Shown: positions 1 through 6,382 of the stretch, piece by piece | Numbering within the stretch: position 1 is the first letter of the stretch | Layout of the letters: each line of letters opens with the position of its first letter | Assembly (NCBI GenBank): GCA_946186175.1 | Contig: CAMHMG010000097.1 | Coordinates: forward strand, 1 to 11,030 | From: an uncultured Clostridia bacterium | GTDB lineage: Bacteria; Bacillota; Clostridia; Lachnospirales; Lachnospiraceae | Direction of reading: 5' to 3' | Length of the DNA: 11,030 nucleotides | Program-made: the position numbers and the translations under genes | The notes under the pieces: model-generated | The model's input: only the letters and a program-made list of their open reading frames with translations | Databases searched by the model: none | Told to the model about the DNA's origin: nothing

Positions 1-209
1 AATACCCTGGTAAATCTTATATGGGTGGGAGGACATATTACTCTATATTTGATAAAAACTGGAATTGTCTAGAAAAAGATAAAGCCATAGTAACAGAATG
101 TGATAAGGGTATATTATGGTATGACTATATGATCTTAGATGATAAAGAGTATTTTCTGTTTGCAAAAGACTATTTTACTACATGTGATATGATTGTTGAG
201 TGGAGATGA
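1..209 (+). CDS. hypothetical protein, 3' end only
   Basis: This is the C-terminal part of a gene that runs off the left edge. The frame is open from base 3 to the TGA at 207-209, giving about 68 visible residues. The internal ATG at 21 has no ribosome binding site in front of it, so it is probably not the start. The visible part is rich in aromatic and acidic residues and alternates short hydrophobic stretches (such as GILWYDYMIL and EYFLFAKDYF), which suggests a beta-rich soluble domain. There is no signal peptide, membrane segment or motif that I recognise. It ends 85 bases before a terminator at 295-328, which probably closes its transcript. No function is proposed. Confidence 0.5.
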   Translation, partial: YPGKSYMGGRTYYSIFDKNWNCLEKDKAIVTECDKGILWYDYMILDDKEYFLFAKDYFTTCDMIVEWR

Positions 210-294
210 ATCTGATTAATTGTACATGGAGTATCTGCTATAGCTTATATTGTTTTTGCATTATTTAAATGGTTATAAAAGTTGCGCAAAAGGG

Positions 295-328
295 CATTTG
301 TTGATACAATATCGGCAGATGTTTTTTT
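295..328 (+). terminator. rho-independent terminator
   Basis: An 11-pair stem (295-305 with 311-321, three of the pairs G-U) closes a five-base loop and is followed directly by seven T residues (322-328). It lies downstream of the partial gene ending at 209 and upstream of the ATPase gene at 418, so it separates the two transcripts. Confidence 0.8.
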
Positions 329-417
329 GTTTTTAAGCGACAGTGGATATTTAGGTATGGAATATTATCAATTGAAGACGTATGAATAAGGAGAATGTGG
401 AGAGGTGACATGAAATT

Positions 418-2010
418 ATGGGTAAATATTTGAATCCGGGGAATGAGGCGTTCCGAAAAGTGATCAATGGCAATTATATAGATAAAACAGGTCTGATAGA
501 ACTAATTAATAATACGGTTGATACAACTAACGGTCTGACGTGCATTTCAAGACCGAGAAGATTTGGTAAATCATTTACAGCACATATGTTATGTGCGTAC
601 TATGATTGCTCATGTGATTCACACTCGTTATTTGACAGATATAATATAAGTAAAACAGAAACATATGAGCAGTATATTAATAAGTATAATGTAATTGTTA
701 TTGACGTGACAGGCTTCATATCAACAATAAAACAGTCTGCAGGTAAAGAGTCTTTATCTGATGTTCCAATAATGATTGCTAGTGCTATAAGAGACGACAT
801 TGTGGAAGAACAGCCACAATTAGCACATTATACAGGGCTTGAAGATTGTCTATATGAGTTTGTTAAAATAACAGAGCGTAAGATAGTATTCATTATTGAT
901 GAGTGGGATGCGTTGATTCGAGAAGCGAAGGGAGATAATAAAGCTCAGGAGGCGTATCTTAATCTGTTGCGGGGATTATTCAAAAACAGTAATGTTACTC
1001 CTTATGTTGTGGCGGCTGCATATATGACAGGTATTTTGCCTATTAAGAAGGATGGTTCACAATCGGCGATATCTGATTTTCGAGAGTATTCTGTATTGAA
1101 TCCCGGAAGATTTGATATGTACACCGGGTTTACTGAAGATGAGGTAAAAAATATATGTGACAGATATGATATGGATTTTGCTAGGGCAAAGCAGTGGTAT
1201 GATGGTTATACTGTTGGGAGAGTTGAATCTATATATAATCCATATTCGTTAATGCAGGCAATGGAATCAGGAGAATATTCATCATATTGGAGGAAGACGT
1301 CAGCTGCAGATTCACTTGAGACATATATTAATATGAATTTTAATGGGTTAAAGGAAGATGTAATACGTCTTATGTCAGGTGAGGAGATAGAGGTATATAC
1401 AGAAGATTTTGCCAATGATTTTCAAACATTTACATCTAAGGATGACGTATTGACATTGATGATACATTTGGGATATCTTGCTTATGATAGAAAGACAAAC
1501 AGTGTTAGGATACCTAATGATGAAGTAAGACTGGAGTTCAAGAACTTGATCAGAAAGTCTGATAATAACCAATTGATTGGACTGATTGAAAAATCAAAGC
1601 AATTGTTAACTTATACCTTGGACGGAGATGAAGATAAGGTTGTTAAGGCGATCGAGCACATTAGGGAAAGCAATTATACACCAAACTTTTATAACAACGA
1701 ACAAGCACTTCGCTATGTGATTAAATTTGCGTATATATACTGCGTAGATAAATATATGAAAGTTGAAGAGCTTCCTTCAGGAAAAGGTATTGCGGATGTT
1801 GTTTATATTCCTAAGAGAAATACTTTAGATCCGGCAATTGTTGTTGAGTTGAAATGGAATAAGACTGAGGAAGCCGCAATTGCACAGATTAAGAATAAGA
1901 ATTATCCGGCAATATTTGAAAATTATGGTGGAGATATAGTTCTTGTAGGTATTAATTATGATGACAAGACTAAAGAGCATACATGTAGGATAGAACGAAT
2001 TGAGAAATAA
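418..2010 (+). CDS. AAA-ATPase-like protein with C-terminal PD-(D/E)XK nuclease-like domain (DUF1703 type)
   Basis: A 530-residue protein of the AAA-ATPase-like/DUF1703 family, common in anaerobic Firmicutes and Bacteroidetes. After the typical YIDKT start (residues 20-24) comes the atypical P-loop RPRRFGKS (45-52). A Walker B-like segment VFIIDEWD follows (157-164; D161, E162), then TGILPIKK (204-211) and the family segment YDGY...IYNPYSL (261-278). The C-terminal part has the order of a PD-(D/E)XK fold: D460 in GIADVV, E477 and K479 in VVELKW, and Q490. Length and ends look complete. The ATG at 418 is preceded by AGAGGTGA at 401-408, nine bases away, and by an in-frame stop at 406-408. It is cytoplasmic, with no signal peptide or membrane segment. 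I know of no settled function; a nucleic-acid-directed ATPase/nuclease or a selfish genomic element is possible. Nothing next to it looks like a partner. Confidence 0.9.
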   Translation: MGKYLNPGNEAFRKVINGNYIDKTGLIELINNTVDTTNGLTCISRPRRFGKSFTAHMLCAYYDCSCDSHSLFDRYNISKTETYEQYINKYNVIVIDVTGFISTIKQSAGKESLSDVPIMIASAIRDDIVEEQPQLAHYTGLEDCLYEFVKITERKIVFIIDEWDALIREAKGDNKAQEAYLNLLRGLFKNSNVTPYVVAAAYMTGILPIKKDGSQSAISDFREYSVLNPGRFDMYTGFTEDEVKNICDRYDMDFARAKQWYDGYTVGRVESIYNPYSLMQAMESGEYSSYWRKTSAADSLETYINMNFNGLKEDVIRLMSGEEIEVYTEDFANDFQTFTSKDDVLTLMIHLGYLAYDRKTNSVRIPNDEVRLEFKNLIRKSDNNQLIGLIEKSKQLLTYTLDGDEDKVVKAIEHIRESNYTPNFYNNEQALRYVIKFAYIYCVDKYMKVEELPSGKGIADVVYIPKRNTLDPAIVVELKWNKTEEAAIAQIKNKNYPAIFENYGGDIVLVGINYDDKTKEHTCRIERIEK

Positions 2011-2050
2011 TTAATTTGCGGTATTGGTGACGAAGATTAGTGACAGAAGT

Positions 2051-2077
2051 TCATATAGGTGAAAAGATTCTATATGA
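2051..2077. repeat. perfect 8-bp inverted repeat
   Basis: TCATATAG (2051-2058) and CTATATGA (2070-2077) are perfect reverse complements separated by 11 bases, between the ATPase gene and the first glycosyltransferase. No T-run follows on either strand, so it is not an obvious terminator. An operator or a small hairpin in the leader of the glycosyltransferase transcript is possible. Confidence 0.45.
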
Positions 2078-2124
2078 GGGTATTGTGTAATAAAAAAGAG
2101 TGTAACAATAACTATAGCATGGAT

Positions 2125-2128
2125 GGAG
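2125..2128 (+). promoter_or_regulatory. ribosome binding site that fixes the start at 2135
   Basis: GGAG lies six bases before the ATG at 2135 and overlaps the alternative ATG at 2123, so the shorter start is preferred. Confidence 0.7.
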
Positions 2129-2134
2129 CATATA

Positions 2135-3043
2135 ATGTCAAAAGTAGCAATTTTATTATCCTCATATAATGGGGAACAATATATTAAAGAGCAGATAGAA
2201 AGTATATATGATCAGACATGTAAAGACTTTCATCTCTATGTCAGGGATGACGGGTCGAATGAAGCGTGCATTGAGTTACTTCGTGATCTGAGCAGGCAGT
2301 ATGGATTTACTCTGTATGAAGGTGAGAACATCGGCTTTGTAGCAAGTTTTATGTGGCTTCTTAGAAATGTTAAGGATGCTGAGTATTATGCATTTGCCGA
2401 TCAGGATGATATATGGAAGGCTGATAAGATAGAGGCTGCACTTTCATGGTTTGATAAGTCTATAGAGAACGGAGTTGTTAAGACTAACAGACCGGCTCTC
2501 TTTCACAGTGCTTATGAGGTGGTGGATGATGATGGAAATGTTATTGATCATTTCTTTTTTCCTGACAAGGGATATGATTTTAGAAGGTCAATTACAGAGA
2601 ACCATTATTCGGGTTTTTCCATGATGATTAATAAGCCTCTTAGAAATCTGATGATAAGAGGAGAGGATGACAAACTCGGATATCATGATTGGTGGGCAGC
2701 TATGATAGTTCATGCATTTGGCGTGGCACATTCTGATCCTGAGGTTATGGCTCTTCACAGGGCACATGGTGGTAACGTGACTACATTTAATATGCTCACA
2801 AGAATTAAATGGTTAATACAAAGTCTCAAAGAGGAATCCGATATTCATAAAAGGTCTGTTGAGTTTAATAGGTGTTTTGGAGATAAGATAAAAGCTAAGG
2901 ACAAGAAGTATCTTGATATGTTCAGCTTTGAGAATTATAACATTTTAAATGCGGTCAAAAAGTGTTTTTATCCATCGAGATGGCGCCCGATACTGTCGTC
3001 AGAGATTATGGTAAGAGTATTAATGCTAATTGGGAGAATATGA
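2135..3043 (+). CDS. family 2 glycosyltransferase (rhamnosyltransferase-like), first of a tandem pair
   Basis: A 302-residue GT-A fold glycosyltransferase. It should move a sugar from a nucleotide-sugar donor to a growing surface glycan in the cytoplasm. The N-terminal fold is clear: VAILLSSYNGEQYI (residues 4-17), RDDGS with nucleotide-binding D38/D39 (37-41), and the metal-binding DQDD (89-92). HDWW (184-187) sits where the acceptor-side catalytic residues of this group lie. The C-terminal 100 residues are basic and helical, without clear membrane spans. The best start is the ATG at 2135, because GGAG (2125-2128) lies six bases before it; the ATG at 2123 overlaps that site. The next gene encodes a paralogue with the same layout. 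The group resembles enzymes annotated as rhamnosyltransferases, but donor and acceptor cannot be read from sequence. Confidence 0.9.
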   Translation: MSKVAILLSSYNGEQYIKEQIESIYDQTCKDFHLYVRDDGSNEACIELLRDLSRQYGFTLYEGENIGFVASFMWLLRNVKDAEYYAFADQDDIWKADKIEAALSWFDKSIENGVVKTNRPALFHSAYEVVDDDGNVIDHFFFPDKGYDFRRSITENHYSGFSMMINKPLRNLMIRGEDDKLGYHDWWAAMIVHAFGVAHSDPEVMALHRAHGGNVTTFNMLTRIKWLIQSLKEESDIHKRSVEFNRCFGDKIKAKDKKYLDMFSFENYNILNAVKKCFYPSRWRPILSSEIMVRVLMLIGRI

Positions 3044-3150
3044 AGTGAGTATCTGGCCATTCTTTAATTGCGCGATAAGATGGTTGACCTAAGATATGTT
3101 CAATACGAATATTGCTAAGTATTAAAATGCTTGTAGAAATAAATATATTT

Positions 3151-3154
3151 GGAG
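3151..3154 (+). promoter_or_regulatory. ribosome binding site that fixes the start at 3161
   Basis: GGAG lies six bases before the ATG at 3161. The longer frame would begin with a TTG at 3149 that overlaps this site. Confidence 0.75.
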
Positions 3155-3160
3155 TTTGCA

Positions 3161-4063
3161 ATGGCGAAGATTTCAGTTTTGATCTCAACCTATAATGGTG
3201 AAAGATATATAGAAGAACAATTAGATAGTATATTTGCACAGACATTTGATGATTTTCATGTATATATAAGAGATGACGGCTCGTCAGACGGAACATGTCA
3301 GGTTATAGATGAATACATTGAAAGACGTGGTGTCTATGACATGATATCCTTTGAAAAGGGGAATAACATAGGCTTCTGTGCAAGTTTTATGAAATTATTA
3401 AAGTCAACACCGGAGGGCGAGTGTTGGGCGTTCTGCGATCAGGATGATGTGTGGATGCCTGAAAAATTAGAATATGCATATCGGTGGATGATGGATAATA
3501 ATAATACAAAACCGTTGCTTTATCACAGCGGCTTTGAGGTCGCCAATGAGGATCTGAGTGTACGTAAAGCGTATCCACGCTCGGAGTTTGATTACAAATT
3601 CTATAATTCTATTACATGTAATATATTTTTTGGCTTTTCTGTGGTGATTAATGGAACTCTTCGAAACATGTTATTGCAGGCAAGTCCGGAGAACATCAAA
3701 TATCATGACTGGTTTGCAGCAATGATTACAGCTGCCTTTGGCAAGTATCATTTATCGACGAAGATAGAAGCAATTCACAGGCAATATGAGAAGAATGCGT
3801 CACCGCTTTATTTCTTTAAGAAGATTCCACATGGATTCAAATTAATAGCAGGAGAAAAATTCTATAATATGCAGGCAAGAGAATTTTTGAGATTATACGG
3901 AGATTATCTGCCAGCTAAGGATAGAAGGATATTAGAATGGTTTACTGCTGATAAATACAGCTTCAAAACCGCCTGTAGAAAGGCGTTTTATAGGAAACGC
4001 TGGAATCCACAGATTAAGGTTGAAATAATACTTAGGGGATTAATGTTGCTTGGCTTTATTTGA
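3161..4063 (+). CDS. family 2 glycosyltransferase (rhamnosyltransferase-like), second of a tandem pair
   Basis: A 300-residue paralogue of the gene before it. The same motifs occur at nearly the same positions: SVLISTYNGERYI (5-17), RDDGS (37-41), DQDD (93-96) and HDWF (182-185). Both proteins end in an RW-x-P ... EI-x-x-R-x-LML-x-G pattern. By eye, 25 of the first 41 residues are identical in the two proteins, and similarity runs to the C-terminus, so this is an old tandem duplication that has diverged. The likely role is a second, different glycosyl transfer to the same glycan; donor and acceptor are unknown. The 117-base gap to the upstream gene has no terminator, so co-transcription is likely. 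Downstream, no terminator is visible before the strong promoter at 4143. Confidence 0.9.
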   Translation: MAKISVLISTYNGERYIEEQLDSIFAQTFDDFHVYIRDDGSSDGTCQVIDEYIERRGVYDMISFEKGNNIGFCASFMKLLKSTPEGECWAFCDQDDVWMPEKLEYAYRWMMDNNNTKPLLYHSGFEVANEDLSVRKAYPRSEFDYKFYNSITCNIFFGFSVVINGTLRNMLLQASPENIKYHDWFAAMITAAFGKYHLSTKIEAIHRQYEKNASPLYFFKKIPHGFKLIAGEKFYNMQAREFLRLYGDYLPAKDRRILEWFTADKYSFKTACRKAFYRKRWNPQIKVEIILRGLMLLGFI

Positions 4064-4142
4064 TCATAAGGAGATTATGAGAAGTACTCTTTACATTATC
4101 ATGGTCCATAAATTTCGTTTTTTGAAAAATTGTTATATAAAG

Positions 4143-4171
4143 TTGAAAATAATCGAAAAGAATAGTATAAT
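4143..4171 (+). promoter_or_regulatory. sigma-A type promoter for the membrane-anchored unknown gene
   Basis: TTGAAA (4143-4148) and a perfect TATAAT (4166-4171) are separated by exactly 17 bases. Transcription should begin near 4178, about 30 bases before the ATG at 4209. This is one of the best promoter matches in the window and makes the gene at 4209 its own transcription unit. Confidence 0.8.
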
Positions 4172-4208
4172 ATTTTTCTGTAATATTTGATTCAAAGGAA
4201 GTAAAGTT

Positions 4209-5168
4209 ATGTGGAAGTATATCATTTTTGCTTTATTGCTTGTGTTTCTTATATACATGCTGGTATGGACAGTACAGCTTAATATGTATAATAAAAGAGC
4301 TAAGAAAGTGAAAAGAATTAAAGAGCTTCGTGCAAAAGGTAATGAGATCAAGAAACGTACTATAGATTGTACGAAAGATTATTGGTATAATCTTCGAGAG
4401 GTTGAGGATTGTGACAAAGATGAAGACTTTGAGAAATACTATCATTACTTTATCGGAGTTGATGAGGGTGTTCATGATCTTCTGATGGAGATGTATGATT
4501 GCGGAATTGTTCGTACAGATGAGTTAGAAGAGATTGCTTATGGTAAGAATCATTACAAAGATGTTGACCTTTCGTTCCTTGAAGAATTTGAAGAAGGACT
4601 TAAGGAGGAAGGAAGGATTAAGCAGACATCAGCTGAGACTATGGAACACATTGATGCTGTTAAGAAAGAGGCTATTGATAAGCAGATAAGAGATGAGGTT
4701 GCAAAGCGTCAACAGCAGTCTGCCGGAGAAATGGCAGAAGGATCAGAGGATGTAATTCAGGTACAGGGAGGATTATCTGATTTCTTTGGAAGTTCATCAA
4801 AGATTGTTGAGGCTGCGAAGCGTCTTGATAAGAATGATCCCGGAATAACAGATATCAGGGGCACTCTTTCAGATGGAGTAGAGAATGTACTCAAGGCTGT
4901 CGATGATGAGAAGAGGGCCAAAGAGAAAGCAGAGGAGCCAATACTGCCAAAGGTAGAGAAATCTGTTGAAGAGGCAAGGAAAGCCAGAGAAATGACAGCT
5001 AATGCTGAGATCCGCAACAGAATTTATGAGAAGTGGGTAAGTTATGTTTTCGAGCTATATGAGATGATTAGTATCAATGCCAATGAAGACACTAAGCATC
5101 AGATACGAAAAGAGCTTATGAATTACGGTTATAATGATGTTGATGTTCTTCTTGAAGATCCTGTATGA
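4209..5168 (+). CDS. unrecognised membrane-anchored, charged helical protein
   Basis: A 319-residue protein that I do not recognise. One N-terminal membrane segment (residues 4-24) is followed at once by a strongly basic stretch (KRAKKVKRIKELRAKG, 29-44). By the positive-inside rule the remaining 290 residues should face the cytoplasm. The segment is not followed by a typical signal peptidase site, so it is probably an anchor. The cytoplasmic part is highly charged: an acidic region (64-76), likely helices at 124-175, a glycine/serine-containing linker (178-197), a further charged helix (229-263), and a compact end (266-315) with the aromatic residues W276, Y279, F281 and Y284. AAAGGAAG (4194-4201) lies seven bases before the ATG. 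It has its own promoter and shares a terminator with the convergent transglycosylase gene. Guesses include a scaffold or envelope-associated adaptor; nothing in the sequence settles this. Confidence 0.8.
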   Translation: MWKYIIFALLLVFLIYMLVWTVQLNMYNKRAKKVKRIKELRAKGNEIKKRTIDCTKDYWYNLREVEDCDKDEDFEKYYHYFIGVDEGVHDLLMEMYDCGIVRTDELEEIAYGKNHYKDVDLSFLEEFEEGLKEEGRIKQTSAETMEHIDAVKKEAIDKQIRDEVAKRQQQSAGEMAEGSEDVIQVQGGLSDFFGSSSKIVEAAKRLDKNDPGITDIRGTLSDGVENVLKAVDDEKRAKEKAEEPILPKVEKSVEEARKAREMTANAEIRNRIYEKWVSYVFELYEMISINANEDTKHQIRKELMNYGYNDVDVLLEDPV

Positions 5169-5196
5169 TCATATCTATAGATTATATATGGCAGGC

Positions 5197-5206
5197 ATAC
5201 CGGTAT
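5197..5206. repeat. 10-bp perfect palindrome
   Basis: ATACCGGTAT is self-complementary. A second CCGGT at 5223-5227 can pair with ACCGG at 5199-5203. It lies in the 3' region of the gene at 4209, with no T-run after it. It could be an operator or a weak hairpin; its function is unknown. Confidence 0.35.
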
Positions 5207-5235
5207 AAGCATGAGAATCGTGCCGGTTAAATATT

Positions 5236-5275
5236 TATGAAGCATAGCTGAATAGATACTATAATTGTTAATATT
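5236..5275. repeat. direct repeat copy A, downstream of the transglycosylase
   Basis: The 19 bases TATGAAGCATAGCTGAATA (5236-5254) recur exactly at 6108-6126. Further on, GATACTATAATTG here matches GATACTATAGTTG at 6139-6151, with an extra stretch of about 13 bases in the second copy. The pair therefore extends for about 40 bases. The two copies bracket the lytic transglycosylase gene and its terminator in the same orientation. Confidence 0.7.
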
Positions 5276-5283
5276 ATAATAAT

Positions 5284-5320
5284 AACGTCAATATCAGAGT
5301 GATATTGACGTTAAATTTTT
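5284..5320. terminator. shared terminator between convergent genes
   Basis: A perfect 13-bp stem (5284-5296 with 5300-5312) has a three-base GAG loop. On the plus strand it is followed by AAATTTTT (5313-5320), which suits the gene ending at 5168. On the minus strand it overlaps the stop codon of the transglycosylase (5311-5313) and leads into an AT-rich but imperfect T tract. It probably serves both genes. Confidence 0.8.
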
Positions 5321-6072
5321 ACCCTTATATTGGTTGCATCCTGTGAAGCTATAGAATACAGTGATGCAGGTTGTGAGTGTATGATGATGTTACTTTTCTC
5401 TGATGAAGTTATAGGGGGAGGAGCAGTAGGTACAGCGTTGATAGTATTAGGGTCATTGGCTCGTACTGATGAATTACCGCTGCCATATGCGTACATAGGA
5501 ATGTCTATGGTCATGTCCGCATACCCCATGACACGTCTAACATAGGTCTGTGTCTCTTCAAAAGGTGGAATGCCGTTATACTTGTCCACGTTACCAGGCC
5601 CTGCATTATATGCTGCTAACGCCAATGATACATCGCCATTATACTTGTTCAACAGGTTTGAAAGATAATGGGCGCCGCCCATAATGTTCTCTCTGGGATC
5701 GTAAGCGTTGTTGACTCCAAGACCTTTGGCAGTTTCCGGCATAAGCTGCATGATTCCCATTGCTCCAACACTTGAGGTGGAATTGGGATCATAATCTGAT
5801 TCTGCTTTAGCAACGGCTTTTAAAAGCTGGACGTCAACATTATAAGTCGCGGCGGCCTCTTCAAAGTAAGCATTCAATTCTTCGGGAGAAACAGCGATTT
5901 TATTAGGTTGGTTATTCGTTATTATCGGCTGTGGATCAGGATCCGGCCTTGCGTAGATGGCAGTCTCTTCATCGAAGATATTGTCAAATTTGCCGGAGTC
6001 TTTGTTGTTGCGTTTTATTGAGTTGTAGTAGTTACTTTCATCGACATAACCGATTCCTTCGACATATCTCAT
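5311..6072 (-). CDS. lytic transglycosylase, SLT domain, without signal peptide
   Basis: A 253-residue protein with a Slt70-type lytic transglycosylase domain at about residues 64-184, which cleaves the MurNAc-GlcNAc bond of peptidoglycan. The catalytic glutamate is E91 in AKAESDYDP. The family motifs GAMGIMQLMP (103-112), AAYNAGPG (153-160) and TQTYVRRV (175-182) are all present, so the enzyme should be active. The first 60 residues are polar and probably disordered, with a proline/aspartate patch (43-49). The last 65 residues are Ser/Asn/Pro-rich. There is no signal peptide or membrane segment, which is odd for a wall enzyme. I use the ATG at 6070-6072 because AGGCGGT (6078-6084) lies five bases upstream. 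The longer frame to 6117 would run through a repeat and lacks a ribosome binding site. It lies alone on its strand. Confidence 0.92.
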   Translation of the reverse strand: MRYVEGIGYVDESNYYNSIKRNNKDSGKFDNIFDEETAIYARPDPDPQPIITNNQPNKIAVSPEELNAYFEEAAATYNVDVQLLKAVAKAESDYDPNSTSSVGAMGIMQLMPETAKGLGVNNAYDPRENIMGGAHYLSNLLNKYNGDVSLALAAYNAGPGNVDKYNGIPPFEETQTYVRRVMGYADMTIDIPMYAYGSGNSSVRANDPNTINAVPTAPPPITSSEKSNIIIHSQPASLYSIASQDATNIRVKI

Positions 6073-6077
6073 GGCGC

Positions 6078-6084
6078 ACCGCCT
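6078..6084 (-). promoter_or_regulatory. ribosome binding site of the transglycosylase
   Basis: AGGCGGT on the minus strand, five bases before the ATG at 6072. It decides for the shorter start over the one at 6117. Confidence 0.65.
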
Positions 6085-6107
6085 TTCTTGGTAGTAGATA
6101 AATTGTA

Positions 6108-6151
6108 TATGAAGCATAGCTGAATATATACGATGAATGATACTATAGTTG
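6108..6151. repeat. direct repeat copy B, in the leader of the transglycosylase
   Basis: Contains the same 19 bases as 5236-5254, followed after an extra stretch by GATACTATAGTTG, one base different from copy A. Read on the minus strand it lies 36-79 bases before the transglycosylase start, so it is probably part of the 5' untranslated region or promoter of that gene. Confidence 0.7.
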
Positions 6152-6179
6152 CTTTAATTATTATGCTTAAATCCAATTA

Positions 6180-6208
6180 TTGAATACAATTATACAATAT
6201 TTTATAAA
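6180..6208 (+). promoter_or_regulatory. possible upstream promoter of the carboxyltransferase
   Basis: TTGAAT (6180-6185), a 17-base spacer and TATAAA (6203-6208). If used, the leader before the ATG at 6383 would be about 165 bases long. On the minus strand the same DNA contains TATAAT (6194-6189), which could be the -10 element of the transglycosylase, although its -35 is poor. Confidence 0.45.
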
Positions 6209-6225
6209 AAAAGAAAATCCCCTAT

Positions 6226-6254
6226 TTACGATAAAGCAGTGTATGTGTTATCAT
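6226..6254 (+). promoter_or_regulatory. possible proximal promoter of the carboxyltransferase
   Basis: TTACGA (6226-6231), a 17-base spacer and TATCAT (6249-6254), preceded by TGT, giving an extended -10. Transcription would start near 6261, leaving a leader of about 120 bases that contains the hairpin at 6272-6303. Confidence 0.5.
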
Positions 6255-6271
6255 GTATATCTGTCAAAAAA

Positions 6272-6303
6272 CAAACCACTTTATACTTGTAAAAAGTAGT
6301 TTG
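6272..6303 (+). other. hairpin in the carboxyltransferase leader
   Basis: CAAACCACTTT (6272-6282) pairs with AAAGTAGTTTG (6293-6303), ten of eleven positions matched, around a ten-base loop. A second small stem, TGCCA with TGGCA, follows, and the next bases (about 6312-6345) are clearly more GC-rich than the surroundings. No known riboswitch class is recognised. No T-run follows, so it is not a simple terminator. Confidence 0.4.
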
Positions 6304-6370
6304 AAATGATGCTGCCACAATCCCGCTGGCATTGGACAAGGGGTAGTTTACTACTAATGATGAATACTTG

Positions 6371-6376
6371 AAGGAG
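6371..6376 (+). promoter_or_regulatory. ribosome binding site that fixes the start at 6383
   Basis: AAGGAG lies six bases before the ATG at 6383. The longer frame would begin with a TTG at 6368 directly in front of this site. Confidence 0.8.
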
Positions 6377-6382
6377 AATATC

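Noticed and set aside
210..276. Short hydrophobic peptide after the first partial gene (reads like a membrane span)
   Set aside because: No start codon with a ribosome binding site is present; about 20 codons of AT-rich DNA read as hydrophobic by chance.
332..2065. Possible terminal repeats of a mobile element around the AAA/nuclease gene (GACAG near 339 and near 2042)
   Set aside because: The similarity is short, gapped and in direct orientation; no target duplication could be made out by eye.
3084..3112. Promoter-like TTGACC before the second glycosyltransferase
   Set aside because: The only -10 at correct spacing (GAATAT) matches three of six positions, so I prefer co-transcription with the first gene.
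4077..4190. 37-residue open frame just after the second glycosyltransferase, with AAGGAG before its ATG
   Set aside because: The spacing is only three bases, and the frame runs straight through the strong promoter at 4143-4171. The peptide is Lys/Ile-rich AT-driven sequence without recognisable features.
6272..6382. Known riboswitch, BirA or FapR operator before the carboxyltransferase
   Set aside because: I compared it from memory with yybP-ykoY, THF, ZTP, guanidine and cyclic-di-GMP motifs and with BirA and FapR operators; the required conserved cores are not there.
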